Part shown: piece after piece, positions 6,585 to 14,030 of the stretch | Layout of the letters: every line of letters starts with the position of its first letter | Numbering within the stretch: the stretch's first letter is position 1 | Virus record (IMG/VR): IMGVR_UViG_3300042890_004270 | Coordinates: 1 to 21,043 of that record | Reading direction: 5' to 3' (one strand) | From: a virus | Length of the DNA: 21,043 nucleotides | Program-made: the position numbers and the translations under genes | Notes under the pieces: model-generated | Database searches by the model: none | The model's input: only the letters and a program-made list of their open reading frames with translations | What the model was told of the DNA's origin: nothing

Positions 6585-8711
6585 ATGGCAACAGTAACAA
6601 AAGACTTTAGAGTAAAATCGGGACTGATAGTTGAGGGATCAACTGCGACCGTTAATGGAAAGAACGTAATCACAGCAGGCACAATTGATGCTAAGGGTGA
6701 TTTATTAGTAGGTAGTGCAGACGATGCAGTAGCACGTCTTGGCATTGGAACAGATGGGCAAGTCCTTACAGCAGCGTCAGGAGCAACATATGGCGTTCAA
6801 TGGTCAAACCCTGCAGCAGTTGGTGTATTTGATACATCAATTACTTTTGAAGGTTCAACAGCAGATGACTATGAGACAACCCTTACAGTTGTAGACCCAA
6901 CAGCAGATCGTACAATTACACTTCCTAACGTATCAGGTACTGTAGTTACATCTGGTGATACTGGTACAGTTACAGCAACAATGCTTGCTTCAGATTCAGT
7001 AACTACCGTAAAGATTTTAAACGCTAACGTAACAGCAGCAAAACTTGCTTCAGATTCTGTAGAGACAGCAAAGATTGTTGACGCTAACGTAACTAACGCT
7101 AAACTTGCTACAGACTCAGTAACAACAGCAAAGATTACAGATGCTAACGTAACCGCTGCTAAACTTGCTGCAGACTCAGTAGAGACAGCAAAGATTAAAG
7201 ACGCTAACGTAACAGAAGCAAAACTTGCATCAAACTCAGTTACAAATGCTAAGATTGCAGATTCAGCAGTAAATACAGCCGAACTTGCAGATGTTGCAGT
7301 AACAGCAGCAAAACTTGCTACAGATGCAGTAGAAACAGCAAAAATTAAAGATGCTAACGTAACTGCTTCTAAACTTGCTACAGACTCTGTAGAGACAGCA
7401 AAGATTAAAGATCTTAACGTAACAGAAGCAAAAATTGCAGAAGGTGCAGTAACTTCAGCAAAGATTGCTAATGACACAATTGTAGATGCAGACATTAACT
7501 CTGCAGCAGCAATTGCTCAGTCAAAGATTTCAGGATTGACAACAGACCTTGGCAACAAACTAGCACTTGCTGGTGGCACAATGACTGGTGCAATTGCAAT
7601 GGGTACAAACAAGATCACAGGTCTTGGTACACCAACTGATGGAACAGATGCAGCAACAAAGAATTATGTAGACTCAGCAGCACAAGGTATTGATTGGAAA
7701 GCATCTGTACGAGCAGCAACAACTGCAAACGTAACACTCGCCTCTGATCTTGAAAATGGAGATGTCCTTGATGGCGTAACTCTTGCTACTGGAGATCGTG
7801 TTCTTGTTAAGGATCAGTCAACTGGTTCAGAAAACGGTATCTACGTTGTTAAGGCGTCTGGTGCCCCAGATCGTTCAACTGATGCAGATTCAGGTGCAGA
7901 AGTTACTGCAAATTTTGCGGTATTCGTAGAACAAGGAACTGTAAACGCTGATCAAGGTTATACATTAACCAACAATGGTGCAATCACAGTTGGAACTACA
8001 GCACTTACCTTTACTCAGTTTACTGGTTTAGGACAAATTGTTGCGGGTACAGGATTAGACAAGACTGGAAACACTCTTGATATTGATTCAACTGTAGTAA
8101 CATTAACAGGTACACAAACCCTTACAAACAAGACTCTTACATCACCAACATTGACAACTCCTGATCTTGGAACCCCATCAGCAGGAACTTTAACAAACGC
8201 AACTGGTCTTCCAGTAGCAACTGGTATTTCAGGTCTTGGAGCAGGCGTGGCAACATTCCTTGCAACTCCATCTTCTGCAAACCTTGCATCAGCATTAACT
8301 GATGAAGCAGGATCTGGAACAGTAGCATTTACTAATAGTCCAACCTTTACTACACCAACCCTTGGTGCAGCAGCAGCGACAAGTATTGCTCTTCCAGATG
8401 CTCTTGTTGGTTCTGCTCTTGCTACCGCATCAACTTCAGCAACAACAATTGATACATGGTCAGCAACAACATACTCAAGTGCTAAATATATCGTACAAAT
8501 GAAAAAAGGTAATGATATTGAAGTAATTGAAGTTTTGGTTACTGTAGATGGATCAAATAATGTTTACTTAACAGAGTATGCAGATGTAATCAGCAACACT
8601 GAACTAGGAACAACTAACGCTGTTTACAGTGGTGGAAACGTTCTTCTTCAGGTAACTGGTGCAGCAGCAGATACCGATGTTAAAGTACACAAGGTTTATA
8701 TTGAAGCATAA
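6585..8711 (+). CDS. Long repeat-built tail fibre
   Basis: A 708-residue protein with AAGGAGAT before the ATG. The order is: an N-terminal MATVTKDFRVKSGLIVEG anchor; a module AKGDLLVGSADDAVARLGI with GQVL (36-75); one EGSTADDYETTLTVVDPTADR unit (82-121); 18 ten-residue repeats alternating SVETAKIKDA- and NVTAAKLATD-like units (131-310); the TDGTDAATKNYVDS motif (351-364); a globular module with NGDVLDGVTLATGDRVLVKD and SENGIYVVKASG (371-480); TLTNKTL-type repeats (505-600); and a beta-sandwich cap (630-708). Several blocks recur in the 688-residue fibre. It is a trimeric host-recognition fibre by architecture. Only the N- and C-terminal modules are shared with small fibre genes nearby. Confidence 0.85.
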   Translation: MATVTKDFRVKSGLIVEGSTATVNGKNVITAGTIDAKGDLLVGSADDAVARLGIGTDGQVLTAASGATYGVQWSNPAAVGVFDTSITFEGSTADDYETTLTVVDPTADRTITLPNVSGTVVTSGDTGTVTATMLASDSVTTVKILNANVTAAKLASDSVETAKIVDANVTNAKLATDSVTTAKITDANVTAAKLAADSVETAKIKDANVTEAKLASNSVTNAKIADSAVNTAELADVAVTAAKLATDAVETAKIKDANVTASKLATDSVETAKIKDLNVTEAKIAEGAVTSAKIANDTIVDADINSAAAIAQSKISGLTTDLGNKLALAGGTMTGAIAMGTNKITGLGTPTDGTDAATKNYVDSAAQGIDWKASVRAATTANVTLASDLENGDVLDGVTLATGDRVLVKDQSTGSENGIYVVKASGAPDRSTDADSGAEVTANFAVFVEQGTVNADQGYTLTNNGAITVGTTALTFTQFTGLGQIVAGTGLDKTGNTLDIDSTVVTLTGTQTLTNKTLTSPTLTTPDLGTPSAGTLTNATGLPVATGISGLGAGVATFLATPSSANLASALTDEAGSGTVAFTNSPTFTTPTLGAAAATSIALPDALVGSALATASTSATTIDTWSATTYSSAKYIVQMKKGNDIEVIEVLVTVDGSNNVYLTEYADVISNTELGTTNAVYSGGNVLLQVTGAAADTDVKVHKVYIEA
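6975..7514 (+). repeat. 18 tandem 30-bp (10-residue) coding repeats
   Basis: Imperfect tandem repeats inside the long fibre, in register from residue 131 to 310. Odd and even units differ, giving a 60-bp higher-order unit (for example DSVETAKIKD then ANVTAAKLAA). They encode the fibre shaft and could change in number by recombination. Confidence 0.9.
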
Positions 8712-8731
8712 CTAAAGAATAGAGGTTGGAA

Positions 8732-9190
8732 GTGGCAACAGTAAATAAAGACTTCAGAGTAAAGCACGGCATTATTGTAGCCGAAGGCGGAACTTTTGGA
8801 TCAACAGTCACAGTTGCCACTCCTACTCAAAATGCTCATGCAGCAACAAAACTTTATGTAGACACTGCAGTAGGATCACCACAACTTCCTGTTGGCTCTA
8901 CACCACCAGTTTCTCCAGATAGTGGAGATTTATGGTTTGATACATTAACAGAACGTGTACATGTTTACTATAATTCACAATGGGTTGCAATTGCAACACT
9001 TCAAGATGCAGAAACATTACAAGACCATATTCATGATACTTCAATTGATGGTAATGGATTAATTGTCAGTATTTTTAAAGATGCAGGATATTACTACCAA
9101 GCAGGAGAACTAGTTACTGCTGGACTTTACAATACATCTTCTTGGGATCAAACCTGGGATGGTGGAATAGCAATAGATAATTTTAACTAA
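8732..9190 (+). CDS. Short tail fibre protein sharing the long fibre's N-terminus
   Basis: A 152-residue protein. GTG 8732 is chosen over an in-frame TTG at 8726 because it yields MATVNKDFRVKHGIIV, aligned to MATVTKDFRVKSGLIV of the 708-residue fibre; AGAGG lies 7 bases upstream. Residues 31-48 (PTQNAHAATKLYVDTAVG) are the common 'P---dAaTK-YVD' fibre module. Residues 66-90 (GDLWFDTLTERVHVYYNSQW) form a beta unit found in many tail proteins, and the last 60 residues have a WDQTWDGGIAIDNF end. The shared anchor suggests it mounts on the same tail site as the long fibre and may cap it or compete with it. Confidence 0.7.
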   Translation: MATVNKDFRVKHGIIVAEGGTFGSTVTVATPTQNAHAATKLYVDTAVGSPQLPVGSTPPVSPDSGDLWFDTLTERVHVYYNSQWVAIATLQDAETLQDHIHDTSIDGNGLIVSIFKDAGYYYQAGELVTAGLYNTSSWDQTWDGGIAIDNFN

Positions 9191-9195
9191 TTATC

Positions 9196-9204
9196 TGTTA
9201 TAAT
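9196..9204 (+). promoter_or_regulatory. Extended -10 promoter for the second long fibre
   Basis: TGTTATAAT, six bases after the previous stop. A start near 9211 gives a leader of about 19 bases holding the AGAGGAG ribosome binding site at 9217-9223. Confidence 0.65.
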
Positions 9205-9229
9205 ATAGACATACTTCAGAGGAGTAAAA

Positions 9230-11296
9230 ATGGCAACTAGAATGCAACAACGCAGAGGAACCGCTTCACAGTGGACATCTGCAAACCCAGTATTAAATGC
9301 TGGTGAAATGGGATGGGAATCAGATACTAATAAATTTAAGATTGGTGATGGTACAAACCACTGGGCTGACCTAGACTATTTTATTGATGCCAACTCAACA
9401 GTAAATCCTTCTTTTGGTACAAGCATTGTTTTTGAAGGTGCCACTGCAGACTCTTATGAAACTACTCTTCAAGTAACAGATCCAACTGCTGATCGTACAA
9501 TTACTCTTCCAAACGTTACAGGTACAGTTATTACAACTGGTAACCTTTCAGATATTACTAATATTGGAGTGTTCTCAGGTTCTATTACTATTGAAGGTGC
9601 AACTGCAAATGATTTTGAAACTACCCTTCAAGTAACCGACCCAACAGCAGATAGAACAGTTACTTTTCAAGATGCTTCAGGAACAGTTGTTTTAAGAGAT
9701 ACTGAAGATACACTTACTAATAAAACTCTTACTGCTCCAACTGTTTCAGGACTACAACTTTCAGATGGAGCAATTTATGTAGAAGGTGCAACTGCAAATG
9801 ATTTTGAAACTACTCTTCAATTTACTGACCCAACAGCAGATCGCACTATTACAATGCCAGATGCAACAGGAACAGTTGCTTTAACATCTGACATTACAGT
9901 AACAGCATCATCAACAAATACACTTTCAAATAAATCAATTTCACTTGGCTCAAACACAGTTACTTCAACTCTTGCACAACTAAATACTGCAATTAGTGAT
10001 GCCGATGTAGCCACACTTGCGGGGACAGAAACTCTTACAAATAAGACTTTAACATCTCCAAAGATTAACGAAGATGTTGCTATTACAGCAACCGCTACAG
10101 AACTTAATTATGTAGATGGTGTTACTTCTGCAATTCAGACACAAATGGATGCTAAGGCTCCTCTTGCTTCCCCAACATTTACAGGAACTGTCACAGTTCC
10201 AACACCAACAAATTCAACAGACGCTGCTACAAAGGCTTACGTAGATGCAGTAACAGAAGGATTACATATTCACCCTTCAGCAGTTGCTGCAACAACCGCT
10301 AACATTACTCTTGCCACAGATGTTGAAAACGGAGACACTCTTGATGGAATAACTCTTGCAACAGGAAATAGAATTCTTATTAAGAACCAAACTACTCAAT
10401 CTGAAAATGGTATTTATGTAGTAGCAGCCTCTGGAGCACCATCAAGAGCAACAGATTTTGATGCGCCAGCCGAAATTGATGGCGGAGACTTTGTGTTCGT
10501 AACTGGAGGCACAGTTAACGACAATACTGGTTGGGTACAAACTAACATAGTAGGAACTGTAGGAACAGATGCAATAGCATTTACACAGTTTTCAGGTGCT
10601 GGCACATATTCAGCAGGCACAGGATTAACATTAACAGGATCAGTATTTAGTATTAATACTGGAACAACAGTAGATTTATCTACCGCTCAAACCTTAACAA
10701 ATAAAACTATTGATGGATCAAGTAATACAGTTTCAAATGTTGCAATTAGTACTGCGGTTTCAGGATTAGGAACTAATGTAGCAACATTTCTTGGAACACC
10801 ATCATCAGCCAATCTTGCTTCTGCAGTAACAGATGAAACTGGAACAGGCGGATTAGTTTTTGCAACTGCTCCAACATTAACAAATGCGGTAGCAGTGAAT
10901 CCAGTTCTTCGTGGACCAGAGGAGCGTTGGTCAGTATCTGCAACTGCTGCAAGTAGCACAGTTAACCTAAATATTTTGACAAGCGGCATTCTATATTACA
11001 CTTCAGATGCAAGCGGTAACTGGACACTAAATATTCGTGGAGATGGAAGCACTACGCTTAATGACAGTCTTGCTACCAACGACTCTATTACAGTTGTATT
11101 CTTTGCAACAAATGGAGCAACTCCTTACTACCAGACATCATTTACAATTGATGGATCTGCAGTAACTCCAAAGTGGCAGAATGGTACCGCACCATCTGCA
11201 GGTAACGCAAACAGTATTGATATCTATTCATACACAATAGTAAAGACAGGAAACGCTGCTTTTACAGCCTTTGGATCACAGACAAGATTTGCATAA
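9230..11296 (+). CDS. Long tail fibre with Mtd-type N-terminal domain
   Basis: A 688-residue protein. Residues 5-52 (QQRRGTASQWTSANPVLNAG, then KFKIGDGTNHWADL) are the N-terminal domain seen in the major tropism determinant and many other fibres. Three copies of an 'EGATANDFETTLQ-TDPTADRT' unit follow (66-101, 117-154, 182-218). Then come TLTNKTL repeats, ELNYVDGVT (291-299), TNSTDAATKAYVDA (327-340), a globular module (344-458) matching that in the 708-residue fibre, further TLTNKT repeats, and a distinct cap (555-688) rich in aromatic strands, ending AFTAFGSQTRFA. It looks like a second receptor-binding fibre that shares shaft parts but not the tip with the first. Confidence 0.85.
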   Translation: MATRMQQRRGTASQWTSANPVLNAGEMGWESDTNKFKIGDGTNHWADLDYFIDANSTVNPSFGTSIVFEGATADSYETTLQVTDPTADRTITLPNVTGTVITTGNLSDITNIGVFSGSITIEGATANDFETTLQVTDPTADRTVTFQDASGTVVLRDTEDTLTNKTLTAPTVSGLQLSDGAIYVEGATANDFETTLQFTDPTADRTITMPDATGTVALTSDITVTASSTNTLSNKSISLGSNTVTSTLAQLNTAISDADVATLAGTETLTNKTLTSPKINEDVAITATATELNYVDGVTSAIQTQMDAKAPLASPTFTGTVTVPTPTNSTDAATKAYVDAVTEGLHIHPSAVAATTANITLATDVENGDTLDGITLATGNRILIKNQTTQSENGIYVVAASGAPSRATDFDAPAEIDGGDFVFVTGGTVNDNTGWVQTNIVGTVGTDAIAFTQFSGAGTYSAGTGLTLTGSVFSINTGTTVDLSTAQTLTNKTIDGSSNTVSNVAISTAVSGLGTNVATFLGTPSSANLASAVTDETGTGGLVFATAPTLTNAVAVNPVLRGPEERWSVSATAASSTVNLNILTSGILYYTSDASGNWTLNIRGDGSTTLNDSLATNDSITVVFFATNGATPYYQTSFTIDGSAVTPKWQNGTAPSAGNANSIDIYSYTIVKTGNAAFTAFGSQTRFA
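9425..9883 (+). repeat. Three dispersed copies of a 36-40-residue fibre repeat
   Basis: Copies at about 9425-9532, 9578-9691 and 9773-9883 encode the EGATAN-FETTLQ-TDPTADRT unit. A fourth copy lies in the 708-residue fibre at 6828-6947. The regions between copies differ, so it is a shuffled module and not a simple tandem. Confidence 0.8.
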
Positions 11297-11307
11297 GGGG
11301 AAAATAA

Positions 11308-12129
11308 ATGCCTATTATTGGTGGACGAGGAGCAGGTGTAAGAGGCCTTGGATTTCAGGGTGCAGGAAAACCTAATCCACCAGTAAGCGTTTCTGCAACA
11401 GATGTTGGAACATCTCGTGCATTTAATAATGGTGCAGCAAGCGTTTCATTCTCATCTGGTGGAAGTAATGGTGCACCAATTACATCATTTACAGTTACTT
11501 CATCCCCTGGTAGTTATACAGCATCTGGAGCATCATCACCATTGACTGTAACAGGATTACAATCTAATACCGCCTATACATTTACAGTAACAGCAACAAA
11601 CGCAGTTGGAACTTCTGATGCTTCTAGTGCATCTAGTTCTATTACAGCAACAACAGTGCCAGCAACTCCTGCTGCACCAACCGTAACAACTTCAGCCCTT
11701 TCAGATGCTGTCTCTTGGACTGCCCCTGCAAATGGTGGAAGTGCAATTACTGGTTACACTTGGGCATCATCAGATGGTAAAGGTGCTACTGTTGGATCAG
11801 GAACAACAAGCGTTAACGTTACCCAAGAAGGAGATACTTCACAAACATATACAGTTTATGCTACTAACGCAAATGGTAATTCATCAACCTCAAGTGCTTC
11901 AAACAGCGTAACTACCCCACCATTCTTCCCACCGTTCTTCCCACCGTTCTTCCCACCGTTCTTCCCATTCTTTCCACCATTCTTCCCACCATTCTTCCCA
12001 CCATTCTTCCCGTTCTTCCCAGCCTTCGCTCCACCATTCTTCCCATCGTTTGGTCCATCTTTCCCAAGATTCATTTACTCATCTAAGAGATTTAAGCATA
12101 GTATAATGAGGGTTGTAAACATTAATTAA
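11308..12129 (+). CDS. FN3 fibre with FFPP stalk and the N-terminal end of an S74 chaperone
   Basis: A 273-residue protein with AGGGGA before the ATG. Residues 1-22 are a glycine-rich anchor (MPIIGGRGAGVRGLGFQGAG). Two fibronectin type III-like domains span about 23-115 and 118-203. Residues 204-253 are an almost pure FFPP/FFP repeat. The last 16 residues start SSKRFKHSI, which fits the opening of peptidase S74 (intramolecular chaperone) domains: Ser258, Arg261 and Lys263 match S-x-x-R-x-K, where Ser and Lys act in self-cleavage. The protein then stops after an unrelated-looking MRVVNIN. The rest of an S74 domain is encoded by the next gene, in the same frame. Confidence 0.75.
   Translation: MPIIGGRGAGVRGLGFQGAGKPNPPVSVSATDVGTSRAFNNGAASVSFSSGGSNGAPITSFTVTSSPGSYTASGASSPLTVTGLQSNTAYTFTVTATNAVGTSDASSASSSITATTVPATPAAPTVTTSALSDAVSWTAPANGGSAITGYTWASSDGKGATVGSGTTSVNVTQEGDTSQTYTVYATNANGNSSTSSASNSVTTPPFFPPFFPPFFPPFFPFFPPFFPPFFPPFFPFFPAFAPPFFPSFGPSFPRFIYSSKRFKHSIMRVVNIN
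11917..12066 (+). repeat. 12-bp coding repeat specifying an FFPP stalk
   Basis: Tandem CCACCGTTCTTC-like units encode (P)PFF repeats, interrupted twice by PFFPFFP. It is low-complexity DNA, with pyrimidines dominating the + strand, and could expand or contract. Confidence 0.9.
12099..12107 (+). promoter_or_regulatory. Possible -10 element inside the split chaperone junction
   Basis: TAGTATAAT within the last codons of the FFPP protein, 43 bases before ATG 12151. The TG extension is missing (TAG), so this is weaker than the other boxes. It could drive the separate chaperone gene. Confidence 0.35.
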
Positions 12130-12150
12130 AAATAGTGGGGGTAATTAAAA

Positions 12151-12432
12151 ATGGAATCAATGGGTATTGATTTTGAACAAGCAATAAAGAGTTTAAATCC
12201 AGTAACATGGATATACAACGGTGACACTAAAGAAATCAGACAACTTGGCTATATAGCAGAAGAAGTTAACGAAGTAGACTCTTTAAAATATATAGTTGTA
12301 TTTGACAAAGATAATAAACCTTTGGGTCTTAGGTATGACCTTGTTTCTGTTTACTCTGTAGAAGTTTTAAAAACTTTGTTGGAAAGAGTAAAAAATCTAG
12401 AAGATGAAATAAAAATATTAAAAAATAAATAA
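12151..12432 (+). CDS. C-terminal part of an S74 intramolecular chaperone, as a separate gene
   Basis: A 93-residue protein. It opens MESMGIDFEQAIKSLNPVTW, then IRQLGYIAEEVNEVDSL, the 'L-p--F-w--------GfiAeEv-ev-p' core of peptidase S74 domains, then LRYDLVSVYSVEVLKTL and a heptad-like tail (LERVKNLEDEIKILKNK) forming the usual C-terminal coiled coil. The first strand and the Ser/Lys dyad are missing; they sit at the end of the gene upstream. Both genes are in the same frame, separated by 21 bases with TAA, TAG and TAA in frame. GGGGG at 12136-12141 serves as a weak ribosome binding site. It may work in trans to trimerise the fibre or be a remnant of a broken fused gene. Confidence 0.7.
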   Translation: MESMGIDFEQAIKSLNPVTWIYNGDTKEIRQLGYIAEEVNEVDSLKYIVVFDKDNKPLGLRYDLVSVYSVEVLKTLLERVKNLEDEIKILKNK

Positions 12433-12468
12433 TTTTAATATTGATGTATTTTATTATTAATAGGTATA

Positions 12469-12477
12469 TGCTATAAT
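12469..12477 (+). promoter_or_regulatory. Extended -10 promoter for the accessory cluster
   Basis: TGCTATAAT, 27 bases ahead of ATG 12505. A start near 12484 leaves a leader of about 20 bases with AGGGG at 12492-12496. It probably drives the glycosyltransferase and the genes after it. Confidence 0.65.
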
Positions 12478-12504
12478 TAATTAAATCTGATAGGGGTATA
12501 AATA

Positions 12505-13281
12505 ATGGGGTTAAAGTTTGGTACTTTATGGTTTGGAAATGAACCTACCCTACTGCAGCAAATTTCTTGGAATTCATATCTATACCATGGGCATGAACTA
12601 TACATATATCTGTATGACATGTCTATTAAAGTTCCAAATGGTGCAATTAAAAAAGATGCAAATGAAATTATGTTAGAAAAGGATATATTTCTAACAAAGT
12701 TTGATGATCCTTTATGTGGTGGTGGACATCAACAGTTTGCTGATTTATTTAGACTTCATATGTTGAAAAAAACAGACCTTATATGGACTGACTCCGATAT
12801 GGTTTGTTTAACTGATACCTGGCCAGATCCAGAACCATATTTATTTGGATTTTTTGTAGACACTCCTCATCCAGCAAAAGGACCAATAAGAATTAATAAT
12901 GATATCTTATACATAAATAATGATGAAATTTTAGATGACTTAATTAATAATTTTGTTTGTATGCCAACTGCAACTAAAGGAGATCAAATTAAGTATGGTC
13001 CAGTATTATTAACAGATATAATCTCAAAGAATAATTTAATGCATTTTGTTAAAGAAGAGCGTATTTTTCATCCAATAAGATATTCACATACTCGTGATTT
13101 TTTAAACCCATTTATTTTTGAATATACAAAAGGTCTAATGGCTAATAGCATTGCTATATCTTTGTTTAACTCATCTTGGTTGATGCATAGTTTAGAAATT
13201 CCTAAAATGGACTCTACTCCGCAAGAAAATACCTTAATTGGACATTTAACTAAAAAATATATTCCTGTAGAATTATACTAG
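12505..13281 (+). CDS. DXD glycosyltransferase (GT32-like)
   Basis: A 258-residue protein. The N-terminus FGTLWFGNEPTLLQQISWNS and then YHGHELYIYLYD are typical of small glycosyltransferases with a GT-A fold, followed by KKDANEIMLEKDIF. GGGHQQFADLFRLHMLKKTD leads to a DXD motif, TDSDMVCL with Asp96 and Asp98, which binds the metal and nucleotide sugar. The order 'GH---LY-Y -- DAneI -- FsDlfRy-lL -- D-D-vcl' matches the family of DXD sugar transferases related to GT32. The acceptor is not shown by sequence. Its place right after the fibre genes and before six dioxygenases suggests a fibre or another virion or host surface component as acceptor. Confidence 0.7.
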   Translation: MGLKFGTLWFGNEPTLLQQISWNSYLYHGHELYIYLYDMSIKVPNGAIKKDANEIMLEKDIFLTKFDDPLCGGGHQQFADLFRLHMLKKTDLIWTDSDMVCLTDTWPDPEPYLFGFFVDTPHPAKGPIRINNDILYINNDEILDDLINNFVCMPTATKGDQIKYGPVLLTDIISKNNLMHFVKEERIFHPIRYSHTRDFLNPFIFEYTKGLMANSIAISLFNSSWLMHSLEIPKMDSTPQENTLIGHLTKKYIPVELY

Positions 13282-13300
13282 CCACATAAAAGGAGAAAAA

Positions 13301-14029
13301 ATGAACTATAAAGAACAAACCCAGTATGATGAAAACTCAAATGTTTGGTTTACAAAAGATAGATCAGAAACATCAAGCAATAGACTTAACTCAAAGTCAT
13401 TAAAAGATGGCATAGTAGTTGAAAACTTGGCTTTAGGTGTTAATGTTTATAAAAATACATTTTCTTTAGAAGACTCTAAAAGGTATATAAATACTCTTGA
13501 GTCAAATTTAAGTAAAAATAAAAAATATAATTGGTCAGAAGCAAAAGTAACAAACTCTGAAACTCCAATTAAAAAAGCAAGAGACTGTGTTGATTTTAAA
13601 TATAAACAAGAAAATCTTGGATCAAGAGATGCTGATAATGCAGAACTATTGGATCTTCATCAAGAAATATATGAAAAATTAAAATACTGTGTAGATGATT
13701 ATGCTTCATATTGGGGAATAAATGTTGTATATTATGAAGCATTTAATTTTGTTAAATATGAAGGAGAAGGATCTCACTTTAATATTCATGCAGATCATGG
13801 CCCAGTTTACAACTGTACAGTTTCTGCAGTAGTATATATAAATGATGATTACGAAGGTGGAGACTTAAAGTTTCCAAGAATGGATAACCTTGTTTATAAA
13901 CCCAAAGTTGGAGATATAGTTCTTTGTCCATCAAATTATATTTATGAACATGCATCGTTGCCAATAAAATCAGGAACAAAATATTGTGTAGTGGTAATGA
14001 CAGATATTAATGAGTTAGGACATAAATAA
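13301..14029 (+). CDS. Fe(II)/2-oxoglutarate dioxygenase 1 (P4H-type)
   Basis: A 242-residue protein with AAGGAG 5 bases before the ATG. The catalytic core has the iron ligands His163-x-Asp165 (FNIHADHG) and His217 (YEHASLP), and Lys227 (SGTKY), ten residues beyond the distal His, placed to bind 2-oxoglutarate. The strand YINDDYEGGDLKFP (179-192) is the signature shared by all six oxygenases here. YYEAFNFVKYEGEGSHFNIH is close to the matching part of the 14831-15496 protein, so these two are the nearest pair. Lys in place of Arg at the carboxylate site is as in animal prolyl 4-hydroxylases. The substrate is unknown. Confidence 0.85.
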   Translation: MNYKEQTQYDENSNVWFTKDRSETSSNRLNSKSLKDGIVVENLALGVNVYKNTFSLEDSKRYINTLESNLSKNKKYNWSEAKVTNSETPIKKARDCVDFKYKQENLGSRDADNAELLDLHQEIYEKLKYCVDDYASYWGINVVYYEAFNFVKYEGEGSHFNIHADHGPVYNCTVSAVVYINDDYEGGDLKFPRMDNLVYKPKVGDIVLCPSNYIYEHASLPIKSGTKYCVVVMTDINELGHK

Positions 14030-14030
14030 G

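Noticed and set aside
6869-7495. Long minus-strand reading frame of 208 codons inside the long fibre
   Set aside because: It is a mirror of the 30-bp repeats, low in complexity and opposite a clear fibre gene; no ribosome binding site.
6975-7514. CRISPR-like array, because of 30-bp periodic repeats
   Set aside because: The repeats are contiguous, imperfect and in frame within a fibre gene, with no spacers.
9230-11296. Diversity-generating retroelement target, because of the Mtd-type N-terminus
   Set aside because: No reverse transcriptase, template repeat or adenine-biased variable repeat is visible; this N-terminal domain occurs in many fibres.
11856-12074. Minus-strand frame encoding a GKNGG repeat
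   Set aside because: It is the complement of the FFPP-coding repeat, without ribosome binding site or independent support.
12097-12150. Programmed frameshift joining the two S74 parts
   Set aside because: Both parts are already in the same frame, separated by TAA, TAG and TAA; there is no slip site needing a shift.
13274-13279. TATACT as a promoter for dioxygenase 1
   Set aside because: It has no TG extension and no -35 and lies in the last codons of the glycosyltransferase; co-transcription with that gene is simpler.
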